Below are positions 51,111 through 58,960 of a DNA stretch of 64,000 nucleotides, in pieces. A program made the position numbers and the translations under genes. The stretch is taken from contig DQFO01000016.1 of the NCBI GenBank assembly GCA_003525075.1, forward strand, positions 1 through 64,000, written 5' to 3'. The notes beneath the pieces were generated by a model, which ran no database searches, was not told the DNA's origin, and was given only the letters and a program-made list of their open reading frames with translations. The stretch comes from Clostridiales bacterium (GTDB lineage: Bacteria > Bacillota > Clostridia > TANB77 > CAG-508). Every line of letters starts with the position of its first letter. The first letter of the stretch is position 1.

Positions 51111-53426
51111 TTAAGCATTACTTTTTCTGTTTTTTTCATATTTATCTAATATCAATGTAACCCATCTAATTACTGAAAATTCCGCTATTGCAAACAATGT
51201 AACAAGTATTGCAGATCTTTCTGATATTTCTTTTATTGCAAAAAAGTTTGGCATTATATTAATTGTTAAAATAATTCCTAAAATACATAAAAACATAACA
51301 CTTGTCCTATATTTATTTAATGGTCTAATAATCTTATATAATATTAAAAATCCTCCAGTAAAGAATAGATAACTACAAGCTGTTGTGATTTCTTTTACTC
51401 CAACATTAAATAAATCTGAAAATTTAACCATTGCTACAATTGCTAAAAAAGATGTTATTGCAGCAGGAAGTGAATTTGTAAATACTTTTCTCATAAAATT
51501 TCCATTTTGTTGTTTCTTTTGATTTTCTTCAAATGTTAATAAAAATGCTGGAATACCTATTGTAAATGCACTACCTAAAGATACTTGATTTGGTTCTAAT
51601 GGATATTGCATTGCAAAAATTATTGAATATATAGAAAGTAATAATGAAAATATATTTTTATAAGTAAATAATGATGCAGACCTTGTTATATTATTAATAT
51701 TTTTTCTTCCTTCATAAACAATATTTCTCATTTTTCCAAAATCCGAATCAAGTAATACAACTTGTGCTGTTCCTCTTGCTGCATCTGATCCAGATCCAAT
51801 AGCAATTGAACAGTCCGCTTCTTTCATTGCTAAAATATCATTTACTCCATCACCTGTCATAGCAACTTTTAATCCTTGTTCCTTTAAAGCTTTAATTATT
51901 TGTCTTTTTTGTTCTGGATTAACTCTACCAAAAACAATATATTTTTTTACTGCTTTTTGTATATCTGCATAATTCTTTAATTCTCTACAATCAATATATT
52001 TTTCATATCCTTTAATTCCTGCTTGTTTTGCAATTGATGATACAGTTATTGGATTATCTCCAGAAATAACTCTAATTTGAACATTTCTATTATCAAAAAA
52101 TTCGAAAATTTCTTTTGCATTTTTTCTTATTTCATTTTTCAAACTTATAAATAAAATAGGAATTGTTTCATCATTTTTTAGTTCAACAAAAGCAATTAAT
52201 CTTTCGCCATTTTTTGTTCTCTTATTAACTAATTCTTCATATTCTTTATTTAATAATATTTCTGGTGCTCCAAGTTTATATGTTACATTTTCATCTATTT
52301 TTATAAAAGAAAATTTATTTTTTGAATTAAAATTTTCTTTTTCTATATTAGATAATTTTTCTGTAGAAATTCCATATAATTGTTCTTTTATAGCATCAAT
52401 TGTTATGTTTTTATCTTCAATTGTATTTATATATCTTGCTAAAATTTTTAAATCTTCTTTTTTATCTATAAGACTATTTCCATTTTTATCAAATATATCT
52501 AGAACTTTCATAGTATTATTTGTAATTGTTCCAGTCTTATCAACACATAAAACATCAACTCTTGCTAAACTTTCAATACTTTTCATATCATGAAGAAGTA
52601 TCTTATTTTGTGCAAGTCTCATTGAACTTAAAGCTAATGCCACAGTTGTTAATAAGTATAATCCTTCTGGAATCATTCCTAATAATGCTGAAACCATTGA
52701 ATTTACACTTTCCTCATAACTACAGCCATTTACACCATAAGATCCAATAAATAACAATATTCCAATAGGAATTATTATTATTCCTGCAAATTTAACAATA
52801 TTGTCAATTGCTGAAATCATCTCTGATTTTGTTTCTTTTATTTTTTTAGATTCTTTCATTATTTTAGCAGAAAAAGATTCATCACCTACATTAGTAAGTT
52901 TCACTACTGCTCTTCCAGATATAACAAAACTTCCAGACATAAGATTAGAATTTATGCTTTTTTCAATTTCATTTTGTTCTCCTGTTAATAATGATTCATT
53001 TACATATATTTTTCCTGAAACTACTTCTGCATCTGCTGGAATTTGTTTTCCAGCTTCTAAAATTATAAAATCTCCTTCAACCAAATTATCTGAATCTATC
53101 TCTTCTTCTTTTCCATCTCTAATTACTATATATTTGTTTTTATCTAATAATGATAATTTATCTAATGTAATTTTTGACCTAATCTGTTGAATAATTCCTA
53201 TTAAAATATTTGTTATTATAATACCTAAAAATGTTAAATTTCTATATGAATGTGATGTGATAAGTAATATAGTTAATATTAGGAAGATAAAATTAAAGTA
53301 TGTAAATATATTTTTTCTTAATATTTTAAAAATACTTTCGTTTGTTTTTATTTTTACTTTATTTGATTTTCCCTGTTTTATTTTTTCTTCTACTTCTTCA
53401 TGTGTTAGACATTTTATTGATTCCAT
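51111..53426 (-). CDS. CtpE-like P-type cation ATPase
   Basis: A 771-residue ion pump. The phosphorylation motif is CVDKTGTITNNT, the hinge MTGDGVNDILAMKEADCSIA, helix 4 has GMIPEGLYLL, and the actuator motif is LLTGEQNE, with Gln replacing the Ser of TGES but the key Glu kept. The layout (short, PEGL) fits the CtpE/CaxP group of Ca2+ transporters linked to cell-surface integrity in other bacteria. AAGGGAAG precedes the ATG at 53426. Its promoter carries the same box as the two van promoters. Confidence 0.88.
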   Translation of the reverse strand: MESIKCLTHEEVEEKIKQGKSNKVKIKTNESIFKILRKNIFTYFNFIFLILTILLITSHSYRNLTFLGIIITNILIGIIQQIRSKITLDKLSLLDKNKYIVIRDGKEEEIDSDNLVEGDFIILEAGKQIPADAEVVSGKIYVNESLLTGEQNEIEKSINSNLMSGSFVISGRAVVKLTNVGDESFSAKIMKESKKIKETKSEMISAIDNIVKFAGIIIIPIGILLFIGSYGVNGCSYEESVNSMVSALLGMIPEGLYLLTTVALALSSMRLAQNKILLHDMKSIESLARVDVLCVDKTGTITNNTMKVLDIFDKNGNSLIDKKEDLKILARYINTIEDKNITIDAIKEQLYGISTEKLSNIEKENFNSKNKFSFIKIDENVTYKLGAPEILLNKEYEELVNKRTKNGERLIAFVELKNDETIPILFISLKNEIRKNAKEIFEFFDNRNVQIRVISGDNPITVSSIAKQAGIKGYEKYIDCRELKNYADIQKAVKKYIVFGRVNPEQKRQIIKALKEQGLKVAMTGDGVNDILAMKEADCSIAIGSGSDAARGTAQVVLLDSDFGKMRNIVYEGRKNINNITRSASLFTYKNIFSLLLSIYSIIFAMQYPLEPNQVSLGSAFTIGIPAFLLTFEENQKKQQNGNFMRKVFTNSLPAAITSFLAIVAMVKFSDLFNVGVKEITTACSYLFFTGGFLILYKIIRPLNKYRTSVMFLCILGIILTINIMPNFFAIKEISERSAILVTLFAIAEFSVIRWVTLILDKYEKNRKSNA

Positions 53427-53476
53427 TATATTTCTTCCCTTCATTGTTACACAAATGTATTTCTCTCCAAGGATTT

Positions 53477-53519
53477 ATTATAACACATTTTTTGGTAATT
53501 GTTTATTAATTTCTTCTTA
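53477..53519 (-). promoter_or_regulatory. P-type ATPase promoter with VanR-type box
   Basis: TAAGAAGAAATTAA (53506-53519), 23 nt, TATAAT (53477-53482). The 14-bp box is identical to those of vanR and vanW. Confidence 0.65.
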
Positions 53520-53565
53520 ATAACGCAAAAAAATAGATAATTGTAAAAAGTTCATCTGTTTTTCA

Positions 53566-54111
53566 TTAATTTTCTTTGTATAAAAAGCAATCTTTATCAT
53601 GTGAATATATAACACCTATTGCTTGTAAATAAGAATATATAATTGTACTTCCTACAAATTTCATTCCTCTTTTCTGTAAGTCTTTAGATAACACATCTGA
53701 TAATTGGTTTGTTGTTTTATCTGTTTCATATATAATTTGTTCTTGTGTAAATGTTTTTAAATAATTATAAAATGTTCCATATTCTTGCTGAATTTTCTTA
53801 AAGATTTTACTATTATTTATAGTAGCATTTATTTTTAGTTTATTTCTTATTATCTTCTCATTTTGCAACAATTCTTGTATTTTATCTTCTTTATAATTAC
53901 AAATTTTATCTATATTAAAATTATCAAATGCTTTTATAAAATCATCTCTTTTGTTTAATACACATTCCCATGATAAACCAGCTTGAAATGATTCTAATAT
54001 TAACATTTCATATAAATATTGTTCATTAAAATTTGGCTTACACCATTCTTTATCATGATATTCTATATATTTTGGATTATTTAAATTACACCATCTACAT
54101 CTTTTTATCAT
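53566..54111 (-). CDS. tag: DNA-3-methyladenine glycosylase I (Tag)
   Basis: A base-excision enzyme removing 3-methyladenine. It is 181 residues. The zinc ligands of Tag are all visible: Cys4 (RCRWC), His in YIEYHDKEWC, and His and Cys in IYSHDKDCF near the C-terminus. YEMLILESFQAGLSWECVLNKRDDF and GMKFVGSTIIYSYLQAIG are family segments. AAAGG lies 9 nt before the ATG at 54111; the longer reading runs back into the HAM1 gene. Confidence 0.93.
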   Translation of the reverse strand: MIKRCRWCNLNNPKYIEYHDKEWCKPNFNEQYLYEMLILESFQAGLSWECVLNKRDDFIKAFDNFNIDKICNYKEDKIQELLQNEKIIRNKLKINATINNSKIFKKIQQEYGTFYNYLKTFTQEQIIYETDKTTNQLSDVLSKDLQKRGMKFVGSTIIYSYLQAIGVIYSHDKDCFLYKEN

Positions 54112-54115
54112 AATG

Positions 54116-54691
54116 CTATACCTTTTTTTGATACCATTCCGCAAATTTTTCCATAGCAGAATAAGAGCCATCTACATCTTTTCTGTTCTCTCTTTCTTTT
54201 TCATCCATTTCTGCTAATGTTTTCTCAAAACCTTCAGGTTTAAAAATATACCATAAGTCAGACCATTTTTCTTTTCTATCTTTTCCTTGAATTTGTTTTG
54301 ATAAGTTTCCTGGATGTTTTCCATAGAAATAATGTATTTCTTTTCCGTCATGATATGCTAAACATTCATTAAATGCACATTTTCTATTACTCTTATCTTC
54401 CATTAATTTTAAAATTCCTTGTATTCCTACTGTTTCTAATGAAAAATTTACAAACGCTCTTGGAAATCCATTTAATTCATCAATTCTAAAATCTGTATCT
54501 AATGCTATACATGGTCTTTTTACTATTTCATACGCTTGTTTTACTTTTGCTGTTGCTATTTCCTTTATATCATCACTTCTAGGCTCATCTAATTCATAGT
54601 TAAATGTATTGAATTTTAAATTTTTAAAATATTTTTCAGCTGATTTTATTTTCCCTGTATTATGTGTTACAAAAATAATTTCTTTTTCCAT
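54116..54691 (-). CDS. Non-canonical purine NTP pyrophosphatase (RdgB/HAM1)
   Basis: It hydrolyses ITP, dITP or XTP to monophosphates. 191 residues. THNTGKIKSAEKYF at the start (phosphate-binding), CIALDTDFRIDELNGFPRAFV in place of the usual ADDSGL motif, FYGKHPGNLS and WYIFKPEG follow the family order. The DTDFRI variant marks a divergent subgroup, so substrate range may differ. It is 4 nt from the tag gene and co-transcribed; both guard DNA from damaged bases. Confidence 0.82.
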   Translation of the reverse strand: MEKEIIFVTHNTGKIKSAEKYFKNLKFNTFNYELDEPRSDDIKEIATAKVKQAYEIVKRPCIALDTDFRIDELNGFPRAFVNFSLETVGIQGILKLMEDKSNRKCAFNECLAYHDGKEIHYFYGKHPGNLSKQIQGKDRKEKWSDLWYIFKPEGFEKTLAEMDEKERENRKDVDGSYSAMEKFAEWYQKKV

Positions 54692-54774
54692 TTTTTTTCA
54701 CTTCTCTTTTTACAAAACTTTTGTTCATATTTTATTATATATTTTTTTGTTTGTCAAGGAATTTTTTAATAAGT

Positions 54775-54805
54775 TTGACATTATATTTTTTATATGATAT
54801 ATAAT
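54775..54805 (+). promoter_or_regulatory. Promoter of the 54855-55067 gene
   Basis: TTGACA (54775-54780), 17-19 nt, TATATA/TATAAT (54798-54805). Confidence 0.7.
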
Positions 54806-54854
54806 ATATTATTATTCGTTTGTAGCACTCATTAAAAAAATGGAGGTATATGTT

Positions 54855-55067
54855 ATGAAACTCACTAATCCTGGCTTCGCAAGAGTACTTCACAAAAGAT
54901 CAGACTATCATGAGCCTTTCTATCGTGTTCTTAAAGAAAAAGATATTTTTGAAAATCATTGCCATTGTTTTGATCATGGTGGTTATGGTTATACACAAGT
55001 ACCTGTTCCCAAAACTGAACGTTGGATTGTTCATAAGGAAAATGAAGACAGTAAAAATAAAAAGTAA
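54855..55067 (+). CDS. Small hypothetical protein, His/Tyr-rich
   Basis: A 70-residue soluble protein. The middle ENHCHCFDHGGYGYTQVPVPK is rich in His, Cys and Tyr and could bind metal; written in parts: ENHCHCFDHGG, YGYTQVPV. GGAGG lies 9 nt before the ATG at 54855, and the earlier in-frame ATG overlaps that site. It has its own promoter and terminator. No known family. Confidence 0.7.
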   Translation: MKLTNPGFARVLHKRSDYHEPFYRVLKEKDIFENHCHCFDHGGYGYTQVPVPKTERWIVHKENEDSKNKK

Positions 55068-55084
55068 GTATCATACTATATAGC

Positions 55085-55132
55085 CAAAAGAAGCAAATAT
55101 TACCTAAATTAAGGTTGTATTTGCTTCTTTTA
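55085..55132 (+). terminator. Terminator of the small His-rich gene
   Basis: AAAGAAGCAAATA pairs with TATTTGCTTCTTTT, then AC-T-rich sequence. Confidence 0.85.
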
Positions 55133-55175
55133 CATTTGTCAAACAATATTTTTACGAAAATTTGTTCTTTTTATA

Positions 55176-55204
55176 TTGATTTGTTCTTAATTGTATGCTA
55201 TACT
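55176..55204 (+). promoter_or_regulatory. Toxin-side promoter of the TA-like locus
   Basis: TTGATT (55176-55181), 17 nt, extended -10 TGC-TATACT (55199-55204). The predicted start is near 55212, the first base of the conserved ATAGGAAATG. Confidence 0.75.
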
Positions 55205-55242
55205 AGTTCACATAGGAAATGATAATAAGCAGATGTGGTTTT

Positions 55243-55278
55243 GCCACCAATTATACGAATCATCGTAAGAGAGGTGGT
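55243..55278 (+). promoter_or_regulatory. Ribosome-site-sequestering hairpin of the toxin mRNA
   Basis: GCCACC (55243-55248) can pair with GGTGGT (55273-55278), which is part of the GAGGTGGTG ribosome site. Separately CAGATGTG (55230-55237) is complementary to CACATCTG (55409-55416) in the terminator, allowing a long-range 5'-3' fold as in other type I toxin mRNAs. Confidence 0.55.
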
Positions 55279-55279
55279 G

Positions 55280-55399
55280 ATGTTTATGGTTAAAGTAATA
55301 TTATTTTTTATAATATCATTTATGTTATCTTTAACATTAAACGTTGCCTTAGCTGCAGTTCTTTACAAGAACTGTGTTGATAAGCAACTACATAAATAA
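55280..55399 (+). CDS. 39-aa hydrophobic peptide, candidate type I toxin
   Basis: A short protein with one membrane helix (about residues 5-29: VILFFIISFMLSLTLNVALA) and a polar basic tail YKNCVDKQLHK. GAGGTGGTG precedes the ATG at 55280; a second in-frame ATG at 55286 is an alternative start. Size, one helix plus charged tail, a masked ribosome site and an opposing promoter all fit type I toxins such as Fst or TxpA, but there is no sequence similarity I can name. The C-terminal VLYKNxVDKQLHK is kept in the other copy. Confidence 0.65.
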   Translation: MFMVKVILFFIISFMLSLTLNVALAAVLYKNCVDKQLHK

Positions 55400-55488
55400 A
55401 AGAAATCTCACATCTGTAAATTTGGCGATTTAGATGTGAGTTTTTATATCTATTCGGCAAAACCACGTTTGTGGATTTGTCATTTCCT
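55400..55488 (-). ncRNA. Predicted antisense RNA of the TA-like locus
   Basis: A perfect consensus promoter (55495-55523) faces the toxin gene. Transcription from near 55488 would end at the shared hairpin 55407-55440 (minus-strand tail ATTTCTTTTATT), giving about 80-95 nt complementary to the 3' end of the toxin mRNA. No ORF is present. The antitoxin role is inferred from layout alone. Confidence 0.5.
55407..55446. terminator. Bidirectional terminator shared by toxin and antisense RNAs
   Basis: CTCACATCT-G-TAAAT (55407-55421) pairs with ATTTA-GATGTGAG (55428-55440); TTTTTAT follows on the plus strand and ATTTCTTTT on the minus strand. The same stem is kept in the 32.9-kb copy. Confidence 0.8.
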
Positions 55489-55494
55489 ATATTT

Positions 55495-55523
55495 ATTATA
55501 CTGAGTTTTTATTTTTTTGTCAA
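55495..55523 (-). promoter_or_regulatory. Antisense-side consensus promoter of the TA-like locus
   Basis: Perfect TTGACA (55518-55523), exactly 17 nt, perfect TATAAT (55495-55500) on the minus strand: the strongest promoter in the window, as expected for a labile antisense antitoxin. Confidence 0.85.
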
Positions 55524-55573
55524 TCCAAATTTTAATTATTTACAAACTTTGTTTATCATCTTCCATATTATAT

Positions 55574-56800
55574 TTAAGCATATTCATATTTTTTTCTATT
55601 TGCCACAATACATATTATACTAACAACAATTGCCAATAATTCTGCAACTACAACAGATAACCATATTCCATTTATTCCCCAGACTGCTAGTAATATTAAA
55701 ATCATTGCAACTTGGAACAATAATGTTCTTAAGAATGATATAAGTGCTGAAATAAAACCATTATTTAAAGCTGTAAAGAATGATGATGTAAATATATTAA
55801 ACCAACTTATAATATAAGATAATGAATATAATCTTATTGCATTAATAGTTATTTCCAATAATTCTTTATCATAGCTTACAAATATTTGTACAAGTTTTTA
55901 TTATTGTAGATAATTCAAATTTTGTTTTTCCTAATTTTAACATTGTATCATTTTTTCTTGAAAAATATATTAATGGAATAATAGCTCCTACCGTTTGACT
56001 TGTAATTGTTGCTATTGCTGCACCTGCAACGCCTAATCTAAATACATATATAAATAGAAAATCTAATACCATATTTGTAATTCCTGCTGCAATTGATATA
56101 CCAAGCCCAAATCTAGGCTTTTCTGCTACAATCATAAATGACTGAAAACTATTTTGTAAAATAAATGCTGTCATTCCAATTAAAAGTATTCTACCATAAG
56201 TTAAACAATTGCTCATCATTTCTTCTGTTGCTCCAAGCAATTTTGCGATTGGTCTTAATAATGCTATTACAATTATAGTAAATATTCCCCCTAATATTAT
56301 TTCTAGATATATTAGCATCGAAAATTGTTTATTTGCTTCGTCTTTGTTTCCTTCTCCTAATGTTTTTGAAATAATCGCACTACCACCTGTTCCTATCATA
56401 AAACCTATTGTTCCTATTATCATAATTGCAGGCATTATTAAATTTATAGATGCAAATGCATTGTTTCCAACTACATTTGAAACAAATATTCCATCTACAA
56501 CACCATATATAGATGTAAATACCATCATTATTATTGTTGGCAATGTAAATTTTATTAATTTTTTATATGTAAAATGTTCTGATAAATTAATTTCCACTTT
56601 CTTTTTCTCCAAACCAATTTCTTTATCTGTTAAATTTTCTTCTGAATCTGCTTTTTGTTTACAACGATTTATCTTTGATTCCATATTTGCATACACAAAA
56701 ATATTATTGGATTATATTCTTTTAAAATGCTATTAGCTCCTCTACCAACAATAATAGCATTTCCTTTTTCTGAAATATTTTTTATATATTTTTCTGACAT
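55574..56800 (-). pseudogene. Cytidylate-kinase-like/MATE fusion, multiply broken
   Basis: From 56800 the frame reads MSEKYIKNISEKGNAIIVGRG then ANSILKEYNPIIF, part of a cytidylate-kinase-like domain without its N-terminus. A frameshift near 56690 leads to YANMESKINRCKQKADSEEN and then a MATE multidrug transporter (FTLPTIIMMVFTSIYGVVDGIF...). At 55869 the protein stops after IIKTCTN; two frames on, FVSYDKELLEITINAIRLYS...IVANRKKYEYA is the normal MATE C-terminus. About 100 residues are deleted at the join. A related intact kinase-like gene is at 63488-64000. Confidence 0.75.
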
Positions 56801-56865
56801 ATTTGTTTCTTTATTGTCAATAAAAAATAGCAACTAATTATTGATATAACCTCATAATAAAAATA

Positions 56866-56912
56866 GCAAGCCAAATATATACCATAAATATGGTGTTGTT
56901 TGACTTGCTATT
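56866..56912 (-). terminator. Terminator of the lipoprotein gene
   Basis: Minus-strand AAAATAGCAAG pairs with CTTGCTATTTTTAT around a loop that contains its own ACCATA/TATGGT stem. Confidence 0.8.
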
Positions 56913-56976
56913 TTTTTAAGTTATACCAAATGAGTCTACACACTCATCTGACAATGTGCACTTTTTAGAATAGTTT

Positions 56977-57648
56977 TCATTCTTCATCATCTATAGAATC
57001 TTCTATAGCATCTATTATACAAGTTAAGAAAATAATATCTTTCATTGAAATATCTGAATCTTGTTTTTTGACAATTTTATAAGAATCTACCATATCAAGC
57101 TGTTTGCTAATGTTAAACAAAATTTCACCAGTTAAAGCATTATATACATTAAATTCATAATATAATGACATAATTTCTTCTTGAGTATATCCCAGTTCGT
57201 TCTTGTTTGAATCATAAATATGGAAATTATACTTACTCAAAGAAAAGAAATCTGTAAAATATTCTTCTCCTATATATCCAGTTGTATTTCCATCTTGATC
57301 CATCAAATTAGCTAACCTATTTAGTCTTACTCCCCAACGTTTTATTTGCTTTTCTTTAGCAATTTCGTTTCCATTTGCATCTGTAAGAGTGAATATATCA
57401 CCTGTAATATTTACATATTCACCAGATACACTTCCAATCTCCTTTCCATCTACATACACATCATATGTTTTCGTTAAAGATACAAATCTTTCTTTTACAT
57501 TTACTGTGGTTGCTTCTTCAATTAAAGAAGAATAATCTTCTGGTAAAGAACTTTCATCATCGTTTGTGTCCTTTATTTCAGAAGAACACCCAACAAGTAA
57601 TAATATGACAACGATCGCTATTATGCTAAAAAAATACCGTTTTTTCAT
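56977..57648 (-). CDS. Lipoprotein with LURP-one-like domain
   Basis: A 223-residue surface lipoprotein. The signal MKKRYFFSIIAIVVILLLVGCSS has a good lipobox (LVGC, Cys21). After an acidic linker, residues about 50-185 form a repeated beta pattern (FVSLTKTYDVYVDGKEIGSV, IFTLTDANGNEIAKEK, YNFHIYDSNKNELGYTQEEI), similar to LURP-one/YxjI barrels. The role is unknown. GGAG lies before the ATG and a consensus promoter at 57768-57796. Confidence 0.8.
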   Translation of the reverse strand: MKKRYFFSIIAIVVILLLVGCSSEIKDTNDDESSLPEDYSSLIEEATTVNVKERFVSLTKTYDVYVDGKEIGSVSGEYVNITGDIFTLTDANGNEIAKEKQIKRWGVRLNRLANLMDQDGNTTGYIGEEYFTDFFSLSKYNFHIYDSNKNELGYTQEEIMSLYYEFNVYNALTGEILFNISKQLDMVDSYKIVKKQDSDISMKDIIFLTCIIDAIEDSIDDEE

Positions 57649-57767
57649 TAGCCTTTCTCCTATTCTATATTTTGCACACCTTTACTTAATTTTCCTCCAA
57701 AATAATTATTTTATAATTCAGTTGTACATCTATAAGGTGCAAAAAGAGTATAACAAAAATATGAATT

Positions 57768-57796
57768 ATTATATCATATTTACATAACATTGTCAA
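57768..57796 (-). promoter_or_regulatory. Consensus promoter of the lipoprotein gene
   Basis: TTGACA (57791-57796), 17 nt ending ATATGA, TATAAT (57768-57773) on the minus strand; extended -10. Confidence 0.85.
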
Positions 57797-57862
57797 AATT
57801 GTGTTTTTATTCATGCTTTAAATAATACTATTTTAATTTAAAGATTCATCTTTCAAATATAA

Positions 57863-58185
57863 TTATATAGCCTTTTCACAAAAGTCCAAGCATCTAATTC
57901 TATCATCGATAAATTTAATTAAAACTTCATTATCAACTTTATTAATAAGCTTTCTCGGGAAATCACTTTGCACATAATATGACAATAAATTTTTAAATAT
58001 TTCTTCGCTTTTATATTTTCTTTCTATTAACAATAATATTATTAGGTCTAATATCTCTATGTATTACCTGAAATTCATTTGGAAAATATTCGCAACCATA
58101 CTTCTCCAAATAATACATCATCATTTAATTCTGCAAATTTTGGTGCTAAATCACCTAAGTTCTCTCTACCTGCTGTTTGTATTCC
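57863..58185 (-). pseudogene. Mosaic of three gene fragments (CMD, kinase-like, unknown)
   Basis: Behind a MerR-type promoter and GGAGG, 58185-58075 reads GIQTAGRENLGDLAPKFAEL, NDDVLFGEVW, the start of a carboxymuconolactone decarboxylase. In another frame 58100-58011 reads YGCEYFPNEFQ, VIHRDIRPNNIIVNRK, the HRDxxxxN catalytic loop of a protein-kinase-like or phosphotransferase protein. A third frame down to 57863 reads ERKYKSEEIFKNLLSYYV...RIRCLDFCEKAI, not recognised. Successive deletions joined these pieces; none can work. Confidence 0.65.
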
Positions 58186-58212
58186 TCCTCATTTTTCAAT
58201 ATTATATAATAT

Positions 58213-58243
58213 TTAATATCACTTTGAGCCTACTCAAAGTCAA
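58213..58243 (-). promoter_or_regulatory. MerR-type promoter with 19-bp spacer
   Basis: Minus strand TTGACT (58238-58243), 19 nt, TATTAA (58213-58218). The spacer holds the perfect dyad ACTTTGAG-TAGG-CTCAAAGT. It faces the CMD fragment; no MerR gene is in the window. Confidence 0.75.
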
Positions 58244-58263
58244 TAGTTTTTATTAAAATTATG

Positions 58264-58304
58264 TACAAAAAATAGATAATTCAAAATGAATTACCTATTT
58301 TAAA
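58264..58304 (-). terminator. Terminator of the MacB-type operon
   Basis: Minus-strand AAAATAGGTAATTCA pairs with TGAATTATCTATTTTTT, directly after the stop at 58307. Confidence 0.8.
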
Positions 58305-58306
58305 AT

Positions 58307-58957
58307 CTATTTTTTCAATTCATAAACAATATCTGCTCTATCACAAACATTTTGTGAATGTGTTACAATTATAATACATTTATTTTCATCTTTAGCAAGA
58401 TGTTCAAAAATATTTAAAATATCATTTTCTGTATCTTTATCCAAATTTCCCGTTGGCTCATCTGCAATAATTATTTTAGGATTATATGATAAACTTCTTG
58501 CAATCGCTATTCTCTGTTGTTCTCCACCTGATAATTTTAATATTTTTCTTTTTGCTTGATTTTCTGATAACCCAACACTTTTCATTAAACTTAAAGCCTT
58601 TTCTTTTTTATTATTTACTTTAACTTTACTTATATCCATTGAAAGAACAATGTTTTCTATTGCTGTTAAACTTGGTAATAAATTATAGCTTTGAAATACA
58701 ATTCCAATATCTGTATTTCTATATGTGTCTAAATTCATTTTCTTTAAATCTTTTCCATCATATAAAACCTTTCCAGCTGTACATTTCTCTAATCCAGTAA
58801 TAAGTGATAATAATGTTGTTTTTCCGCTTCCACTCTTTCCTTTTATTGCATACATTTTTCCTTGTTCAAACTCATAATTAACATTTTTGAAAACATAACT
58901 ATCTTTTGGAGCATCTTTATATCTGTACCCAACATTTTCTAATTTTAATATACTCAT
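58307..58957 (-). CDS. ABC transporter ATPase (MacB/LolD type)
   Basis: A 216-residue ATPase. Walker A is GKSGSGKT (about 39-46), signature LSGGEQQR, Walker B IIIADEPTGNLD, switch His in IVTHSQN. It belongs to the type VII (mechanotransmission) group with the permease 3 nt upstream. In Firmicutes such pairs export peptides or respond to envelope stress; the substrate is unknown. A decayed two-component gene lies upstream. Confidence 0.92.
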   Translation of the reverse strand: MSILKLENVGYRYKDAPKDSYVFKNVNYEFEQGKMYAIKGKSGSGKTTLLSLITGLEKCTAGKVLYDGKDLKKMNLDTYRNTDIGIVFQSYNLLPSLTAIENIVLSMDISKVKVNNKKEKALSLMKSVGLSENQAKRKILKLSGGEQQRIAIARSLSYNPKIIIADEPTGNLDKDTENDILNIFEHLAKDENKCIIIVTHSQNVCDRADIVYELKK

Positions 58958-58960
58958 AAA

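Larger units (their letters stand above)
55212..55490. repeat. 279-bp unit with inverted ends, TA-like locus
   Basis: Both ends read inward ATAGGAAATGA, and then GTGGTTTTGCC at 55235-55245 on the plus strand and at 55454-55464 on the minus strand. The unit contains a 39-codon ORF and a bidirectional terminator. A shorter, decayed copy is at 32900-33070. Promoters lie just outside each end, so the repeat starts where the two transcripts are predicted to begin. Confidence 0.75.

Noticed and set aside
55212..55490. Plain MITE or insertion-sequence remnant
   Set aside because: The inverted ends would fit, but there is no clear target duplication, and promoters with correct spacing stand just outside both ends in both copies. 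A transcription-based explanation fits better. A mobile origin is not excluded.
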